From a bacterium (GTDB taxonomy: Bacteria > Bacteroidota > Ignavibacteria > Kapaibacteriales > UBA961): 33,855 bases of DNA. The stretch covers positions 1 to 33,855 of the forward strand of contig JALHLL010000004.1 in the NCBI GenBank assembly GCA_022844575.1. The letters are read 5' to 3'. The notes under the pieces were generated by a model that was not told the origin of the DNA, ran no database searches, and saw nothing but the letters and a program-made list of their open reading frames with translations. The translations under genes were made by a program, and so were the position numbers. Positions 7,927 to 17,090 of this stretch are shown here, piece after piece; the stretch's first letter is position 1; every line of letters begins with the position of its first letter.

Positions 7927-9450
7927 CTACAAAACACCCTCTTCTTTTAGTTTTGCTAAGTGTCCGATAATAATATCCCAAAGCTTATCATACGGTATTA
8001 TTTCAAGCGCTTCAGTTTTCATCGAGTTGAAATCTGTTAATAGCTTTATGTTTTCCTTATGCTTTGCAAGTACTTTTGTAATATCAAGTTCATAATCCAT
8101 CAATGCACAGAGTAAACGAAGAAAGATTTGGGCACCTCCGCTTTTATCACCTTTCAGATAGGATATCCGATATTGCCTTAGTGCATCCGCTCGTGAACAG
8201 AATGCTTCGATATTCTTTTCAGCCAATAAAAGCAAAGAATGTAAAATTATTCGCGAAAGGTTTCCGCTTGTTTTATCACGCGAAACGATCGAAGTGCTAT
8301 TCAGAAATTCATGTAGATCAAATCGTTCCACTAATGGCTGTATAAGTCTTTTGGGTAATGTGCTGATTCCTGTTTTATAAAGATACACCAAATAACCTAA
8401 GTAAAGGTATGCTCCTTCACGGATAAAGGGATTCATACGCGGCTCATATTCATACATCATATTCAGTACTATAGCCAACGATTCATACTCACCCGTTTGT
8501 ACATCAATCGTTGCCAACTGCAAATGGTTTGCAAACCAATTATACATACCGGGCGAGGATGTATTTATGTATCGCTGTACGGTATTTCGAGCTTCAATAT
8601 ACCGACGCATAACAATATGACAATCGGTAGCCAGACTAAGCAAAACCGACATCCTATCTCGTGTATATAAATGTGGAAATTCCTCAAAAAACGCTTCCAA
8701 TTTGCCACATACCTTTATCGCATCATCGTATTCCGCATCCATAATATGTACTATCATCCTTGCCCTACACGCATGAAGCATCAGTGTTCTTGTCGGATGT
8801 TTTTCTGCCAAATCGGCAATTTCATGTACAATTGCTCTTAAGTCAATAAGATTTTCTGTAGTCGAAGTTGCCTTTTTTTTTATTATGGTATCAAATCGCG
8901 TTATTAATTGTACACCCCGTATCTCATCTTTACTGATTTCGCTCATTTTCCGAGCTCTCAAACCATATTCATCACTTCTTTTTTGTTCACGGATATTAGC
9001 ATAGTCACGTTCCAAATGTAAAGCTGCTTGTAAAGCCAAGTCAGTAAGGTGATACTTTTGTGCGACAGTAAAAACATCCTGATAAATTGACAATGCCCCA
9101 TGCACCGCACCATTTAATCGTAAGATACCACCATATGCAATGTGTGTAATACAGAAATAATGTGCATTGTAGAAATCTGAGTTACCCGGATTTTCCTCCG
9201 GTAATTGGGTAAGCCATCGCAGTAACCTTTTTTTCAGAAACATTTTTGTTTGTTTATACCGATTATCGCTCGTATCGGCATCAAACAAAATCCGCGCAGC
9301 TTCTTTATCACTCTGAAACTGATGATTAAGCATTCCTTCAAGTAAGGTTCTTTGTTGTTTCAGAAACTTACCCCTTGAATCTGAAAAAATATCATCAATC
9401 GTTACCAAATTATTAATGACACATTCGGCTATTTCTAATAAGGCGTGCAT
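7927..9450 (-). CDS. Large helical protein of unknown function
   Basis: 507 aa, no signal peptide and no transmembrane segment. The sequence is almost entirely predicted helical, with TPR-like pairs (GALSIYQDVFTVAQKYHLTDLALQAALHLERDYANIREQ and later segments spaced about 35-40 residues), but no canonical TPR consensus that I can align confidently. Regions near residues 240-330 also look like helical repeats (DDAIKVCGKLEAFFEEF). I do not recognise a family; a cytoplasmic protein-protein scaffold is the most I would infer. The neighbour upstream is the pseudogene gap, and 116 bp separate it from the PD40 gene downstream. Confidence 0.7.
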   Translation of the reverse strand: MHALLEIAECVINNLVTIDDIFSDSRGKFLKQQRTLLEGMLNHQFQSDKEAARILFDADTSDNRYKQTKMFLKKRLLRWLTQLPEENPGNSDFYNAHYFCITHIAYGGILRLNGAVHGALSIYQDVFTVAQKYHLTDLALQAALHLERDYANIREQKRSDEYGLRARKMSEISKDEIRGVQLITRFDTIIKKKATSTTENLIDLRAIVHEIADLAEKHPTRTLMLHACRARMIVHIMDAEYDDAIKVCGKLEAFFEEFPHLYTRDRMSVLLSLATDCHIVMRRYIEARNTVQRYINTSSPGMYNWFANHLQLATIDVQTGEYESLAIVLNMMYEYEPRMNPFIREGAYLYLGYLVYLYKTGISTLPKRLIQPLVERFDLHEFLNSTSIVSRDKTSGNLSRIILHSLLLLAEKNIEAFCSRADALRQYRISYLKGDKSGGAQIFLRLLCALMDYELDITKVLAKHKENIKLLTDFNSMKTEALEIIPYDKLWDIIIGHLAKLKEEGVL

Positions 9451-9646
9451 AGAAATTAAAGTACGGTGCTATAAAACTGAACACTTTGAAAGGTCTCTGA
9501 AGCAAAAAATGTACCAATGGATTTGTTGGGGGCTTTATGTAAGATTACATTTAAACAGTTTGTTGAGAATGGGTGGTACAACAGAAACAGACAGCTCCAA
9601 CAACCTGTGTTACAATACACTTGGAAGTCAAGTAGGAAACACACAT

Positions 9647-9950
9647 TTATAAAGTTTCGAGAAAACGGATCAATTCCTTTCTGTCCGATTTGTCAAGTTT
9701 TTTAAACATTGTACGTGAGGCATTCTCCTCACCTACAATGCCATAAAATGGCTTCCTTAAGCGATCGAGCTCTACCGTCATGCAAATACTGCGTATGACC
9801 GTTCACATCTTTAAATAGACCAATGCCCCAAAGAGGGGGTGTGCGCCATTCATTACCGTTTGCCAGAAAATCAGGACGATTGTCGGAAAGTTCTTCGCCC
9901 ATATCATGGAGTAATAAGTCCGTATAAAGATAGATTTTCTGATTTGATAG
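9647..9950 (-). pseudogene. Frameshifted C-terminal remnant of a DUF1111 di-haem oxidoreductase
   Basis: Reading the minus strand from about 9950 gives YTDLLLHDMGEELSDNRPDF, then EWRTPPLWGIGLF and YLHDGRARSLKEAILWH. These are hallmark blocks of the C-terminal part of DUF1111 (putative thiol oxidoreductase/di-haem peroxidase-like) proteins. After the WH the frame hits a TGA at 9729-9731. Shifting one base at 9734-9737 restores GEENASRTMFKKLDK and RKELIRFLETL with a stop at 9647, the expected end of the family. The N-terminal haem-binding CxxCH half is absent; upstream sequence (9951-10090) holds nothing recognisable. It is a decayed fragment, not a working gene. The rest of the gap, 9451-9646, also shows nothing recognisable. 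Confidence 0.8.
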
Positions 9951-10090
9951 AAATAGGTATATGTGAATAATTACCGGTTATGTACAGTAGTTTAACCGTT
10001 CGTTAATAGGTTATATGTAATGAGTTTGAAATGAGAGGGGAGATATACTATTGTGTTTTTGTAAATGTTAAGGCTAAGGTTCAGAAGGCA

Positions 10091-10642
10091 TCAAAACATT
10101 TTTGACATGATGACGCTTCTATAATTCGTCACATCCCATTGCACATACTCCCTGAATTCATACCCCCTTTTTCTATAGTACTCAATAAGATAGACAGCTT
10201 TTTCAGACGTATTGAGGGCAAGTTCACGGGCTTGCATGCTTTTAGCATAGCGTTCAACAGTGTCTATCAGATAACTACCTATGCCTGTTCTTTGTAGTTC
10301 AGGTAAGACTGCAAATTGCCCAAACTCCCAAAGTCCTTCACGTGTATAATATTCGCTCGATGGGTCAAGTTTCGGTGGGTAAAGTGTTATTGTGCTTATT
10401 ATCTGCGCTTTATCATCCATAGCTACAAAAGTATAGCCATCTAAACATCGTTTCTTCGTTATATCCACATCCTGATGTGTAGCAACGAAACGCAAACCCA
10501 TATCAAGCAGGGGGCGGTATGCTTCATGCAATAACTCGGTTATATGGTCGAAAGAATCCGATAATAATAAGGGTCTGATTGTATAATATTTATTGCCAAG
10601 ATTTATGGTAGAAACAAACTCCCCTGCCTCCATATATGGCAT
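10091..10642 (-). CDS. GNAT-family N-acetyltransferase
   Basis: 183 aa, typical GNAT length. The acetyl-CoA pyrophosphate-binding loop is visible as LQRTGIGSYLID (Q/R-x-x-G-x-G) at about residues 120-131, preceded by the beta-4 strand WEFGQFAVLP and followed by ARELALNTSEKAVYLIEYYRKRGY, where the final Tyr pair matches the motif B/C ending. The substrate cannot be read from sequence. Start at ATG 10642; ATG 10633 is an alternative. It begins 5 bp after the threonine aldolase stops and is the last gene of the long minus-strand run. Confidence 0.88.
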   Translation of the reverse strand: MPYMEAGEFVSTINLGNKYYTIRPLLLSDSFDHITELLHEAYRPLLDMGLRFVATHQDVDITKKRCLDGYTFVAMDDKAQIISTITLYPPKLDPSSEYYTREGLWEFGQFAVLPELQRTGIGSYLIDTVERYAKSMQARELALNTSEKAVYLIEYYRKRGYEFREYVQWDVTNYRSVIMSKMF

Positions 10643-10647
10643 ATTAT

Positions 10648-11661
10648 TTACCTTTCTTCGGCAACTTTTCGCACAACATCTGCCGCTTGGCGTGTTTGAT
10701 TTTCGGAAGTTTGGAAGTGAAATACTGCTCTATACAGACCAGGGCGTCCTCTTGAAATTAGAAGTCCTTTTTCCTTACACTTTTCAATAAATTCATTATT
10801 CCGTGCCGTAAATAAAACAATATTGGTTTCAGGTTTTGCAAGAACGGTAACACATTCCGACTGCTCTAATAACTCCGCGAATAATTGTGCATTTGCGTGG
10901 TCATATTGCAATAAACCCCTATTATTTTCCAAAGCATATAATCCGCCGGCAGCCAGAATTCCGGCTTGCCTCATGCCGCCACCGAGCATTTTTCTCCATT
11001 TACGAGCCATCCTGATATGGTCACGAGTTCCGACAACCAACGATCCCGCCGGTGCACCCAAACCCTTAGATAAACACACCGATAATGTATCGAAGTACGA
11101 GGCATATTCTTTTACGGAAATACCCGTTGCCGCTTCAGCATTCCATAGGCGGGCACCATCACAATGGAAAACACAACCGTTCGCTTTCGCTAATGTCTTC
11201 AATTCTTCCAAATTCTGTAATGACACTACCGTACCTCCATGGCGATTATGCGTATTCTCGACGCAAATAACTGCCGTACGTGGGAAGTAATAATCACCCG
11301 GTCTTATAGCATTTTGTACATCTTCACTTTTCATCTCTCCTTTTTGCGAGGGAACACAATACAACTGTACACGAGCTATAAGAGAAGGCGCACCCGTCTC
11401 ATAGTGAAATATATGAGATTCGCCTTCCACAATCGCCTCATCACCTGCATGAGAGTGCAAAGCCAAACATATTTGATTGCTCATTGTGCCGGAGGGTACA
11501 AACAGCGCATCTTCTTTCCCCAGGATGTCTGCAACATATTCCTGTAAACGGTTTACGGTTTTATCCTCTGAAAAAACGTCATCTCCAACCTCCGCAGAAG
11601 ACATCATAGCTCGCATGGCTTGTGTCGGTACGGTTACCGTATCGCTCCTTATATCAATCAT
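10648..11661 (-). CDS. ltaE: Low-specificity L-threonine aldolase
   Basis: 337 aa, normal length. This is a PLP fold-type I enzyme that splits L-threonine (or allo-threonine) into glycine and acetaldehyde. Visible family blocks: IDIRSDTVTVPTQAMR at the N-terminus, GDDVFSED, SGTMSNQ at 57-63, His83 (ESHIF) that stacks on the PLP ring, the HCDGARLWNA block (Asp168, Arg171), and the PLP lysine Lys199 in CLSKGLGAPAGS. It supplies glycine and C1 units in the cytoplasm. It starts 9 bp after the outer-membrane-like gene and ends 5 bp before the GNAT gene. All key residues appear intact. Confidence 0.94.
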   Translation of the reverse strand: MIDIRSDTVTVPTQAMRAMMSSAEVGDDVFSEDKTVNRLQEYVADILGKEDALFVPSGTMSNQICLALHSHAGDEAIVEGESHIFHYETGAPSLIARVQLYCVPSQKGEMKSEDVQNAIRPGDYYFPRTAVICVENTHNRHGGTVVSLQNLEELKTLAKANGCVFHCDGARLWNAEAATGISVKEYASYFDTLSVCLSKGLGAPAGSLVVGTRDHIRMARKWRKMLGGGMRQAGILAAGGLYALENNRGLLQYDHANAQLFAELLEQSECVTVLAKPETNIVLFTARNNEFIEKCKEKGLLISRGRPGLYRAVFHFQTSENQTRQAADVVRKVAEER

Positions 11662-11670
11662 AATTTTTGC

Positions 11671-12720
11671 TTAAAACTCTAACATGTTTATTGTTATACC
11701 CATGTATGGCAATACTATTCTTTCCGAAGGAAAAACCTGATCGGCTCTCCATCTGTCTTCTTGCGATACTTCCGATGTAATGGAAACTTTGGGCTGGGTT
11801 GTTAACATAGTGCCAAAAACTAAATCCGTTCTTCTGAAAACTCTGATACCAAGGCCAAGTATATAATGACCGAATAATTCACGCGAACGTGTAAAAACCA
11901 AACCCGACTGAACACTTAATCGAGACCAAAAATGCTTATAATAGCGACTGCTCCATAGCATTTCCGTATAATGCCATTGCGGATCGCGTCCTAAAAATAA
12001 ATTAAATGCCAATGCCGCACCGGAAAATATTTCTTTATTTTTCGGCTGTTCACTTACAGCCATATTGTCATAGAATATAAATCTCGGCTCTTCACGCTTC
12101 GACAACCCCACACTTAAGCCAAAACCAATATAATCACGACTAAACTCCTCACCGGGCAAAGGTATTATCTCCGGTTCCACAGTACAGTTATGTGTCAATC
12201 TGAAGTATTCGGCTCGTATGTAATAATGCGGTATGTTCGGAATGGGTTCATTGGAAAGATAAATTGTTGTATTATTATTTGCAGAAAACAATGATGTAAT
12301 TCTATCGGCAAAAGAATAATTATTTGAAAAGGGCGGATATGACTTGAGCGTAATTGCATAATGTTCATTCGGATTGTCATCAATAATAACTGCAGCAATG
12401 ACACCTTCTTGTAAAACCGAATCCACTCTTCTTTTTGTTTTTACATCATATACAGCCCATTCATCCGCTTGGTCGGCTCCATTAAACAGCAGAATATAAT
12501 CGGGCTTACGCGAAACATTTGTAATTCGGGCGAAGTATGTATCTAATAAATGAGTTGTTTCAAAAAAAGAAAATAAAAAATCAATATGAGGTTGTTGTCC
12601 CATACGCGAATGCAATACAGCAATATCCTGTACCGGCATTAAAGTACCTGTATCATCCAAACTATACAAAGTACTTCGGCAGAATAGTCCGATAAAAAGC
12701 GCTAATATTCCTCGTTTCAC
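11671..12720 (-). CDS. Putative outer-membrane protein, unknown function
   Basis: 349 aa with signal peptide MKRGILALFIGLFCRSTLYS. The start codon is GTG at 12720, supported by an AAGGA seven bases upstream, an unusually clear ribosome site for this window. Residues 25-175 look like a periplasmic alpha/beta region; residues 185-349 have alternating amphipathic strands (YIGFGLSVGLS, AALAFNLFLG, RLSVQSGLVFTRS, YILGLGIRVFRRTDLVFGTML) ending in Phe (NMLEF), suggesting a C-terminal barrel. No named family recognised. It lies 57 bp from the 108-aa gene upstream and 9 bp from ltaE downstream. Confidence 0.7.
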   Translation of the reverse strand: MKRGILALFIGLFCRSTLYSLDDTGTLMPVQDIAVLHSRMGQQPHIDFLFSFFETTHLLDTYFARITNVSRKPDYILLFNGADQADEWAVYDVKTKRRVDSVLQEGVIAAVIIDDNPNEHYAITLKSYPPFSNNYSFADRITSLFSANNNTTIYLSNEPIPNIPHYYIRAEYFRLTHNCTVEPEIIPLPGEEFSRDYIGFGLSVGLSKREEPRFIFYDNMAVSEQPKNKEIFSGAALAFNLFLGRDPQWHYTEMLWSSRYYKHFWSRLSVQSGLVFTRSRELFGHYILGLGIRVFRRTDLVFGTMLTTQPKVSITSEVSQEDRWRADQVFPSERIVLPYMGITINMLEF

Positions 12721-12777
12721 ATTACCATCCTTATCTTGAAGACTTCATATAGTTTTACATATCGGAAAGATTGCTGT

Positions 12778-13104
12778 TTAATCATTAAAGGAATCTTTAT
12801 GCTCGGCATATAATTTTCGCGTATGTATTTTTTGCATTTGCCTTTCCATAATCAAATCAGCTATTTTTTCAGGCATATCGAATGGAAACGAATGAGCAAA
12901 CACCTCATGCACTTTATCTTCCGAAACATCAAAACGATATAACATACTCATAAGTTGTTCCGGTGACTCGGTTAATAATCTCACAATCCTTTCAACGAGA
13001 ATCGCTCTTAGAGAACTAAATTGAATCCCCGAATCATTTTGAGGTATTTCGATTCCGAAAGACCGTTCCAATGAATATACAACAATTCCGATATCGTCTT
13101 CCAT
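12778..13104 (-). CDS. Small acidic protein following the sensor kinase
   Basis: 108 aa, cytoplasmic, mostly helical and acidic. The N-terminus (GIVVYSLERSFGIEIPQNDS) faintly resembles acyl-carrier-like helices, but no Asp-Ser-Leu phosphopantetheine site is evident. The C-terminal half (MPEKIADLIMERQMQKIHTRK) looks like a protein-binding helix. It starts 2 bp after the histidine kinase stops, so the two are almost surely translated together. It may be a kinase accessory protein; that is inference. No family recognised. Confidence 0.72.
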   Translation of the reverse strand: MEDDIGIVVYSLERSFGIEIPQNDSGIQFSSLRAILVERIVRLLTESPEQLMSMLYRFDVSEDKVHEVFAHSFPFDMPEKIADLIMERQMQKIHTRKLYAEHKDSFND

Positions 13105-13106
13105 TA

Positions 13107-16100
13107 TTAATTTTTTTGGGTTATCGGCAAATAAACAGAAAAGGTCGAACCCACTTTTTCTGAACTCTCAACATCAATTTCCCCACCATGCAACTCCACA
13201 AACTCTTTTACTATGTATAACCCCATTCCGCTACCCAGTTCATAACCTGAATTAGAACCGCGCATGAATGGTGTAAACAATTCCGGTAATTCCGACGATT
13301 TTATTCCGGAGCCATTATCGGAAACTTTAATTATTGCATTCAATTCATTGGTAGCAAGTGTAAGAGTTATTGCAGATGATTCGGGTGAATATCTCGAGGC
13401 ATTCTTTACAAGACTTGCTATTATATAAACAAGCATCGCTTTATCCGCATAAATCTTATTCTTGAATTCATTGGATTCGATAATAAAATTTTGATGTCGG
13501 GTAGATATAGATGGCATAACAGCCATTCTCACATCGTTTACAATCTCGTCAAGACCGAATTCAACAGGTAAATATGCTTCACGTAACGAGTCAACCGAAG
13601 ACTGAACAATAAACTCATTCATAAATTCCTCGAGTTGAACAACACGTTTAAATATTTTTTCAAGTTCATTATCTCGTTGATCGGAATTCATTTTATCTAT
13701 ATGATGGCGAAGTATCTCGGCAGACATTAATATACTTGTAAGCGGCGTTCTGAATTCATGGGAAACCGTTCTTACAAAGCGTGTTTTTAATTCATTAAGG
13801 CGGCGTTCCTGCGCCAGTGCCTGTAATAATTCATTATGCGCTTTTTTTTCGGTTGTTATATCATAGCAAAATATTCTATAGGTTCCATCAGGTAATCTAT
13901 GTGTTTCAATTTCATAAAAACGTTTTCCATAAATTAATTCGGAGGTATGTTGTTCATCAAAATCAAAGGAAAGAATATTTTCCAAAAACTTATAATCTTT
14001 GTGAATACTAATATCGTTACCAAATTGTTCCAAAGCGGAATTGTTCGCATAAGTGATAATACGATCAATATTTATTTCTATAATTGCAATATCGCTCTGC
14101 TCGGGTATAGAAGCCAAATGCCTTAATTTATCCTCACTTTCTTTTTGTTCAGTAATATCGCGAGCCGTCTGAATCGTAATAATTTTTCCGCCATCCTCGT
14201 AATATTTGGCGGCAAAATTCTCAAGCCAGCGATACCCACTGCGCGGATGTCTGAAACGATATATCTGATGTAAATGGGATCGGTCATCATTATCAAGCCA
14301 CTCCTCTACCGCCTTTGCAACATTTATTCTATCATCAGGGTGCAGAAATGTGTCCGATTGGGAAGAGTCCAAATCACTAAATTGCTCAAACGTTAATCCC
14401 GTAATCCTCTGAAACTCTTTATTAGCAAATTTCGGTATCAACTGATTATCAATTTGTTCACTAATCAAAATTCCAATCGGTGCTATATCGGAAAGCACAC
14501 CGAATAATTGCGTACTGTCATGTAATAATTTTTCTACTTGTCTAAGTCGCGTAATATCAATAGCCGAACCAACTACCTCATGTACTTCACCATTCACAAA
14601 TATCGGATCAAGTGAAAACAATAATACCATATTACTGTTAGGTAATGGTATTTCCTCCAAAACCGACACCCCTTCAAATGCTCTTAAAACCGGCGGAAGA
14701 GAAATATCTGCTTGTTTATCGCCAAAAATCTCATTTATGGACTTACCCGATATTTTTTCCGTAGTTAAATCACCCGCCAATCTGCCCTCACGCAAAGCAT
14801 ATGCTATTTTCCCATCTTCTCGTCGATATAATCGAATGACAAGATTTTGCAGATTTTTTACGGTTTTCTGAAAATTCTCTTCTAATGATTGTTGTATAAT
14901 CTGTTCAGCCCTTTTTATCGGGGTAATATCCACTGTAATTTGATTGGCATATCTCATCTCCCCTGTTTTTTCGTCCACGTCGGCATATACATAATTATCC
15001 GTCCATAATTCTTCGCCCCTGAGATTCTTCATTTTATAAGTAAGATGAAGAATATCTTTTAGGGGACCATTTCTCCATTCAACCGACTTACGAATAACCT
15101 CATCGCGAATGGAAGGGTCAATGCTATCGGTTACCAACCAATTCAATTTATCTTTAAATTCATCGGCTGTACCGCCGAGTATGCGCTCAAATTCCTGATT
15201 ATGGAATACATACGCATTAGTTTTCATATCTCTTCTAATAAAAGCAATCGGAGCATTTTCGATAAGATGATAAAAGTCTTTTTCGGCTTCTCTCAAGTCT
15301 GTTATAGCTTGCTCATTTTCCGAAATATCCTTAATTCCCGCAATAGTACCTATAACTTTTCCTGCATCGGAAAACATAGGAACGGCACTAATAAGCACGG
15401 GTTTCGGTTCACTGTTTTTCGGACAAATCACAAGCCGGTATTCTTCGGATGTACCTTTTTTTCTTAAATCATTCTTTGTGGATAAAAGCATATGCACTTC
15501 ATCAGTATTTTGCACCCATTCTTTTTCATAAGTGCCTATCACATCATTAATGGATGTATTAAACAAACGTGCCGTTTGTAGGTTTGCATAAATAATTTTA
15601 CCATTCAAATCCGTGAAAACAACACATTCGCTTATTGCATCTAACAGTTTTGAATGATGATACTCTCTTTCAATAACGGCTTTTTGTGCCGCTCTTTCTT
15701 CAGTAACATCACGTACAATAAAAACTGCCCCATTATCCCAAGAATTTGAAACTGAATTTAAAACGGTGCTTCTGATATTCAATTCGGCAAATGTACCCGA
15801 TGGTAAAACCATTCCCAACTCATATCCTTTGCCACTACACTTCTCAAAGAAGTCGTAAGCATTTTTGGTCAGATCGGAAGAAATTATCTGTGAAAGTTTT
15901 TCTCTTTCGTTCTCAACAAAAACTTTTTCAAATAGATGCTGTGCCGCAGGGTTCATCAACGTTACGTTCAATTCGGCATCGGTCGTAATTACAGCATCGG
16001 AAATAGCACCGAGTGTTGCTTCCAATATTTGCTTCTGTTGGGTTATTTGTTTTTCAACGGAGTTCTTATACAGTGCAAGTTCCAATGTGGCTTTTAGCTC

Positions 16101-16439
16101 GGTTTCTCTTAGCGGTTTAATCAAAAACCCATACGGAGACGTTTTTTTCACTCTTTTAAGAGATACTTCGTCCGGATATGCGGTAATAAAAACACTCGGA
16201 ATATTAAAATTTTCTTTTAATATGAGGGCTGTATCGATACCATCTTTCGCGCCTGATAAATGAATATCTACTAAGGCACAATCCACCGACGAATTGTTTA
16301 CAATATCCATAGCCTCTGCATAGCTACCCGCTATTCCGGCTATTTTGTATCCAAAACGGCTTAGAACTCTCTCAATATCTTTAGCAACGATTTGCTCGTC
16401 CTCGATAATGAGTATTGAACCTTCAGTTGGTGAAATCAT
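13107..16439 (-). CDS. Hybrid REC / multi-PAS sensor histidine kinase
   Basis: 1110 aa, soluble, no transmembrane segment. A receiver domain at 8-122 comes first, with acidic pair Glu13/Asp14, phospho-acceptor Asp58, Thr86 and Lys108. About six PAS-like domains follow (roughly 137-250, 260-378, 387-512, 520-635, 645-770, 775-865), several ending in the DIT/DVT motif typical of PAS-PAC. The HisKA domain carries phospho-His894 in SHEFRTP. The HATPase domain (985-1108) has the N box (VKNASRYS), G1 (DNGSGI) and G2 (GSGMGLYIV). A leading receiver means it probably takes phosphate from, or is tuned by, another kinase. It starts 5 bp after pdxH stops and has no separate output regulator beside it. 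The PAS domains imply cytoplasmic redox or ligand sensing. Confidence 0.93.
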   Translation of the reverse strand: MISPTEGSILIIEDEQIVAKDIERVLSRFGYKIAGIAGSYAEAMDIVNNSSVDCALVDIHLSGAKDGIDTALILKENFNIPSVFITAYPDEVSLKRVKKTSPYGFLIKPLRETELKATLELALYKNSVEKQITQQKQILEATLGAISDAVITTDAELNVTLMNPAAQHLFEKVFVENEREKLSQIISSDLTKNAYDFFEKCSGKGYELGMVLPSGTFAELNIRSTVLNSVSNSWDNGAVFIVRDVTEERAAQKAVIEREYHHSKLLDAISECVVFTDLNGKIIYANLQTARLFNTSINDVIGTYEKEWVQNTDEVHMLLSTKNDLRKKGTSEEYRLVICPKNSEPKPVLISAVPMFSDAGKVIGTIAGIKDISENEQAITDLREAEKDFYHLIENAPIAFIRRDMKTNAYVFHNQEFERILGGTADEFKDKLNWLVTDSIDPSIRDEVIRKSVEWRNGPLKDILHLTYKMKNLRGEELWTDNYVYADVDEKTGEMRYANQITVDITPIKRAEQIIQQSLEENFQKTVKNLQNLVIRLYRREDGKIAYALREGRLAGDLTTEKISGKSINEIFGDKQADISLPPVLRAFEGVSVLEEIPLPNSNMVLLFSLDPIFVNGEVHEVVGSAIDITRLRQVEKLLHDSTQLFGVLSDIAPIGILISEQIDNQLIPKFANKEFQRITGLTFEQFSDLDSSQSDTFLHPDDRINVAKAVEEWLDNDDRSHLHQIYRFRHPRSGYRWLENFAAKYYEDGGKIITIQTARDITEQKESEDKLRHLASIPEQSDIAIIEINIDRIITYANNSALEQFGNDISIHKDYKFLENILSFDFDEQHTSELIYGKRFYEIETHRLPDGTYRIFCYDITTEKKAHNELLQALAQERRLNELKTRFVRTVSHEFRTPLTSILMSAEILRHHIDKMNSDQRDNELEKIFKRVVQLEEFMNEFIVQSSVDSLREAYLPVEFGLDEIVNDVRMAVMPSISTRHQNFIIESNEFKNKIYADKAMLVYIIASLVKNASRYSPESSAITLTLATNELNAIIKVSDNGSGIKSSELPELFTPFMRGSNSGYELGSGMGLYIVKEFVELHGGEIDVESSEKVGSTFSVYLPITQKN

Positions 16440-16444
16440 GATTC

Positions 16445-17077
16445 TTAAGGAGAAATTCTTTTCCTACTCCATTCATTGTTTTCTTTTGAATAGGTAATTC
16501 TGTCATGTAAACGGCTTTCTCGACCTTGCCAAAATTCAAAGTAGATCGGGTTCAAACAATATCCTCCCCAAAAGTCGGGTAATGGTATCTCCTCGCCGAA
16601 TTCATTTTTTAGTCGAGCATAATTCTTTTCTAATAATTCCCTACTTTCAATAACAGTACTCTGCTCAGATGCCCACGCTCCGATTCGGCTTTCAAGCGGA
16701 CGACTGAAAAAATATTCGGCAGATTGTTCTCTCGTTATTTTGTGTACAAAACCCTGTATCCTCACCTGCCTTTGCAATTCATGCCAGAAGAAAAGAAGAG
16801 AAGCCTTCGGATTGTGTTCCAAATCATTTCCTTTATGGCTTTTATAGTTGGTAAAGAATACAAAACCCTGTTCATCGAAGTGCTTTAGTAAAAGAATTCG
16901 CGCAGATGGCATTCCTTCAGGAGAAACGGTAGCCAAAGTCATTGCATTAGGTTCTTCTATGCCCGCTTGTCGGGCTTCTGAAAACCACAATGAAAATTGT
17001 TTGAAGGGGCTGACATCACATTTTTCTTCAGTTAATCCGCCTAAAGTATATTCTTTTCTTAAAGATGCAAGATTCAT
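16445..17077 (-). CDS. pdxH: Pyridoxamine 5'-phosphate oxidase
   Basis: 210 aa from ATG 17077 (MNLASLRKEYTLGGL); ATG 17086 adds three residues. This FMN enzyme oxidises pyridoxamine/pyridoxine 5'-phosphate to PLP. Family blocks seen: EPNAMTLATVSPEGMPSAR, ILLLKHFDEQGFVFFTNY, KSHKGNDLEHNP (FMN phosphate contact), WHELQRQVRIQG, SRPLESRIGAWASEQS, the WGGY block, and the C-terminal WQGRESRLHDRI signature with PLP-contacting Arg and His. Full length. It sits 4-13 bp after the 3-hydroxyanthranilate dioxygenase gene. PLP made here would serve kynureninase, a step just before that dioxygenase, and threonine aldolase further down the run. Confidence 0.95.
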   Translation of the reverse strand: MNLASLRKEYTLGGLTEEKCDVSPFKQFSLWFSEARQAGIEEPNAMTLATVSPEGMPSARILLLKHFDEQGFVFFTNYKSHKGNDLEHNPKASLLFFWHELQRQVRIQGFVHKITREQSAEYFFSRPLESRIGAWASEQSTVIESRELLEKNYARLKNEFGEEIPLPDFWGGYCLNPIYFEFWQGRESRLHDRITYSKENNEWSRKRISP

Positions 17078-17090
17078 ACACAACATTATT

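Noticed and set aside
9456..9644. 62-codon minus-strand open frame beside the DUF1111 remnant
   Set aside because: It lies past the stop of the remnant, has no ribosome site and shows no recognisable domain.
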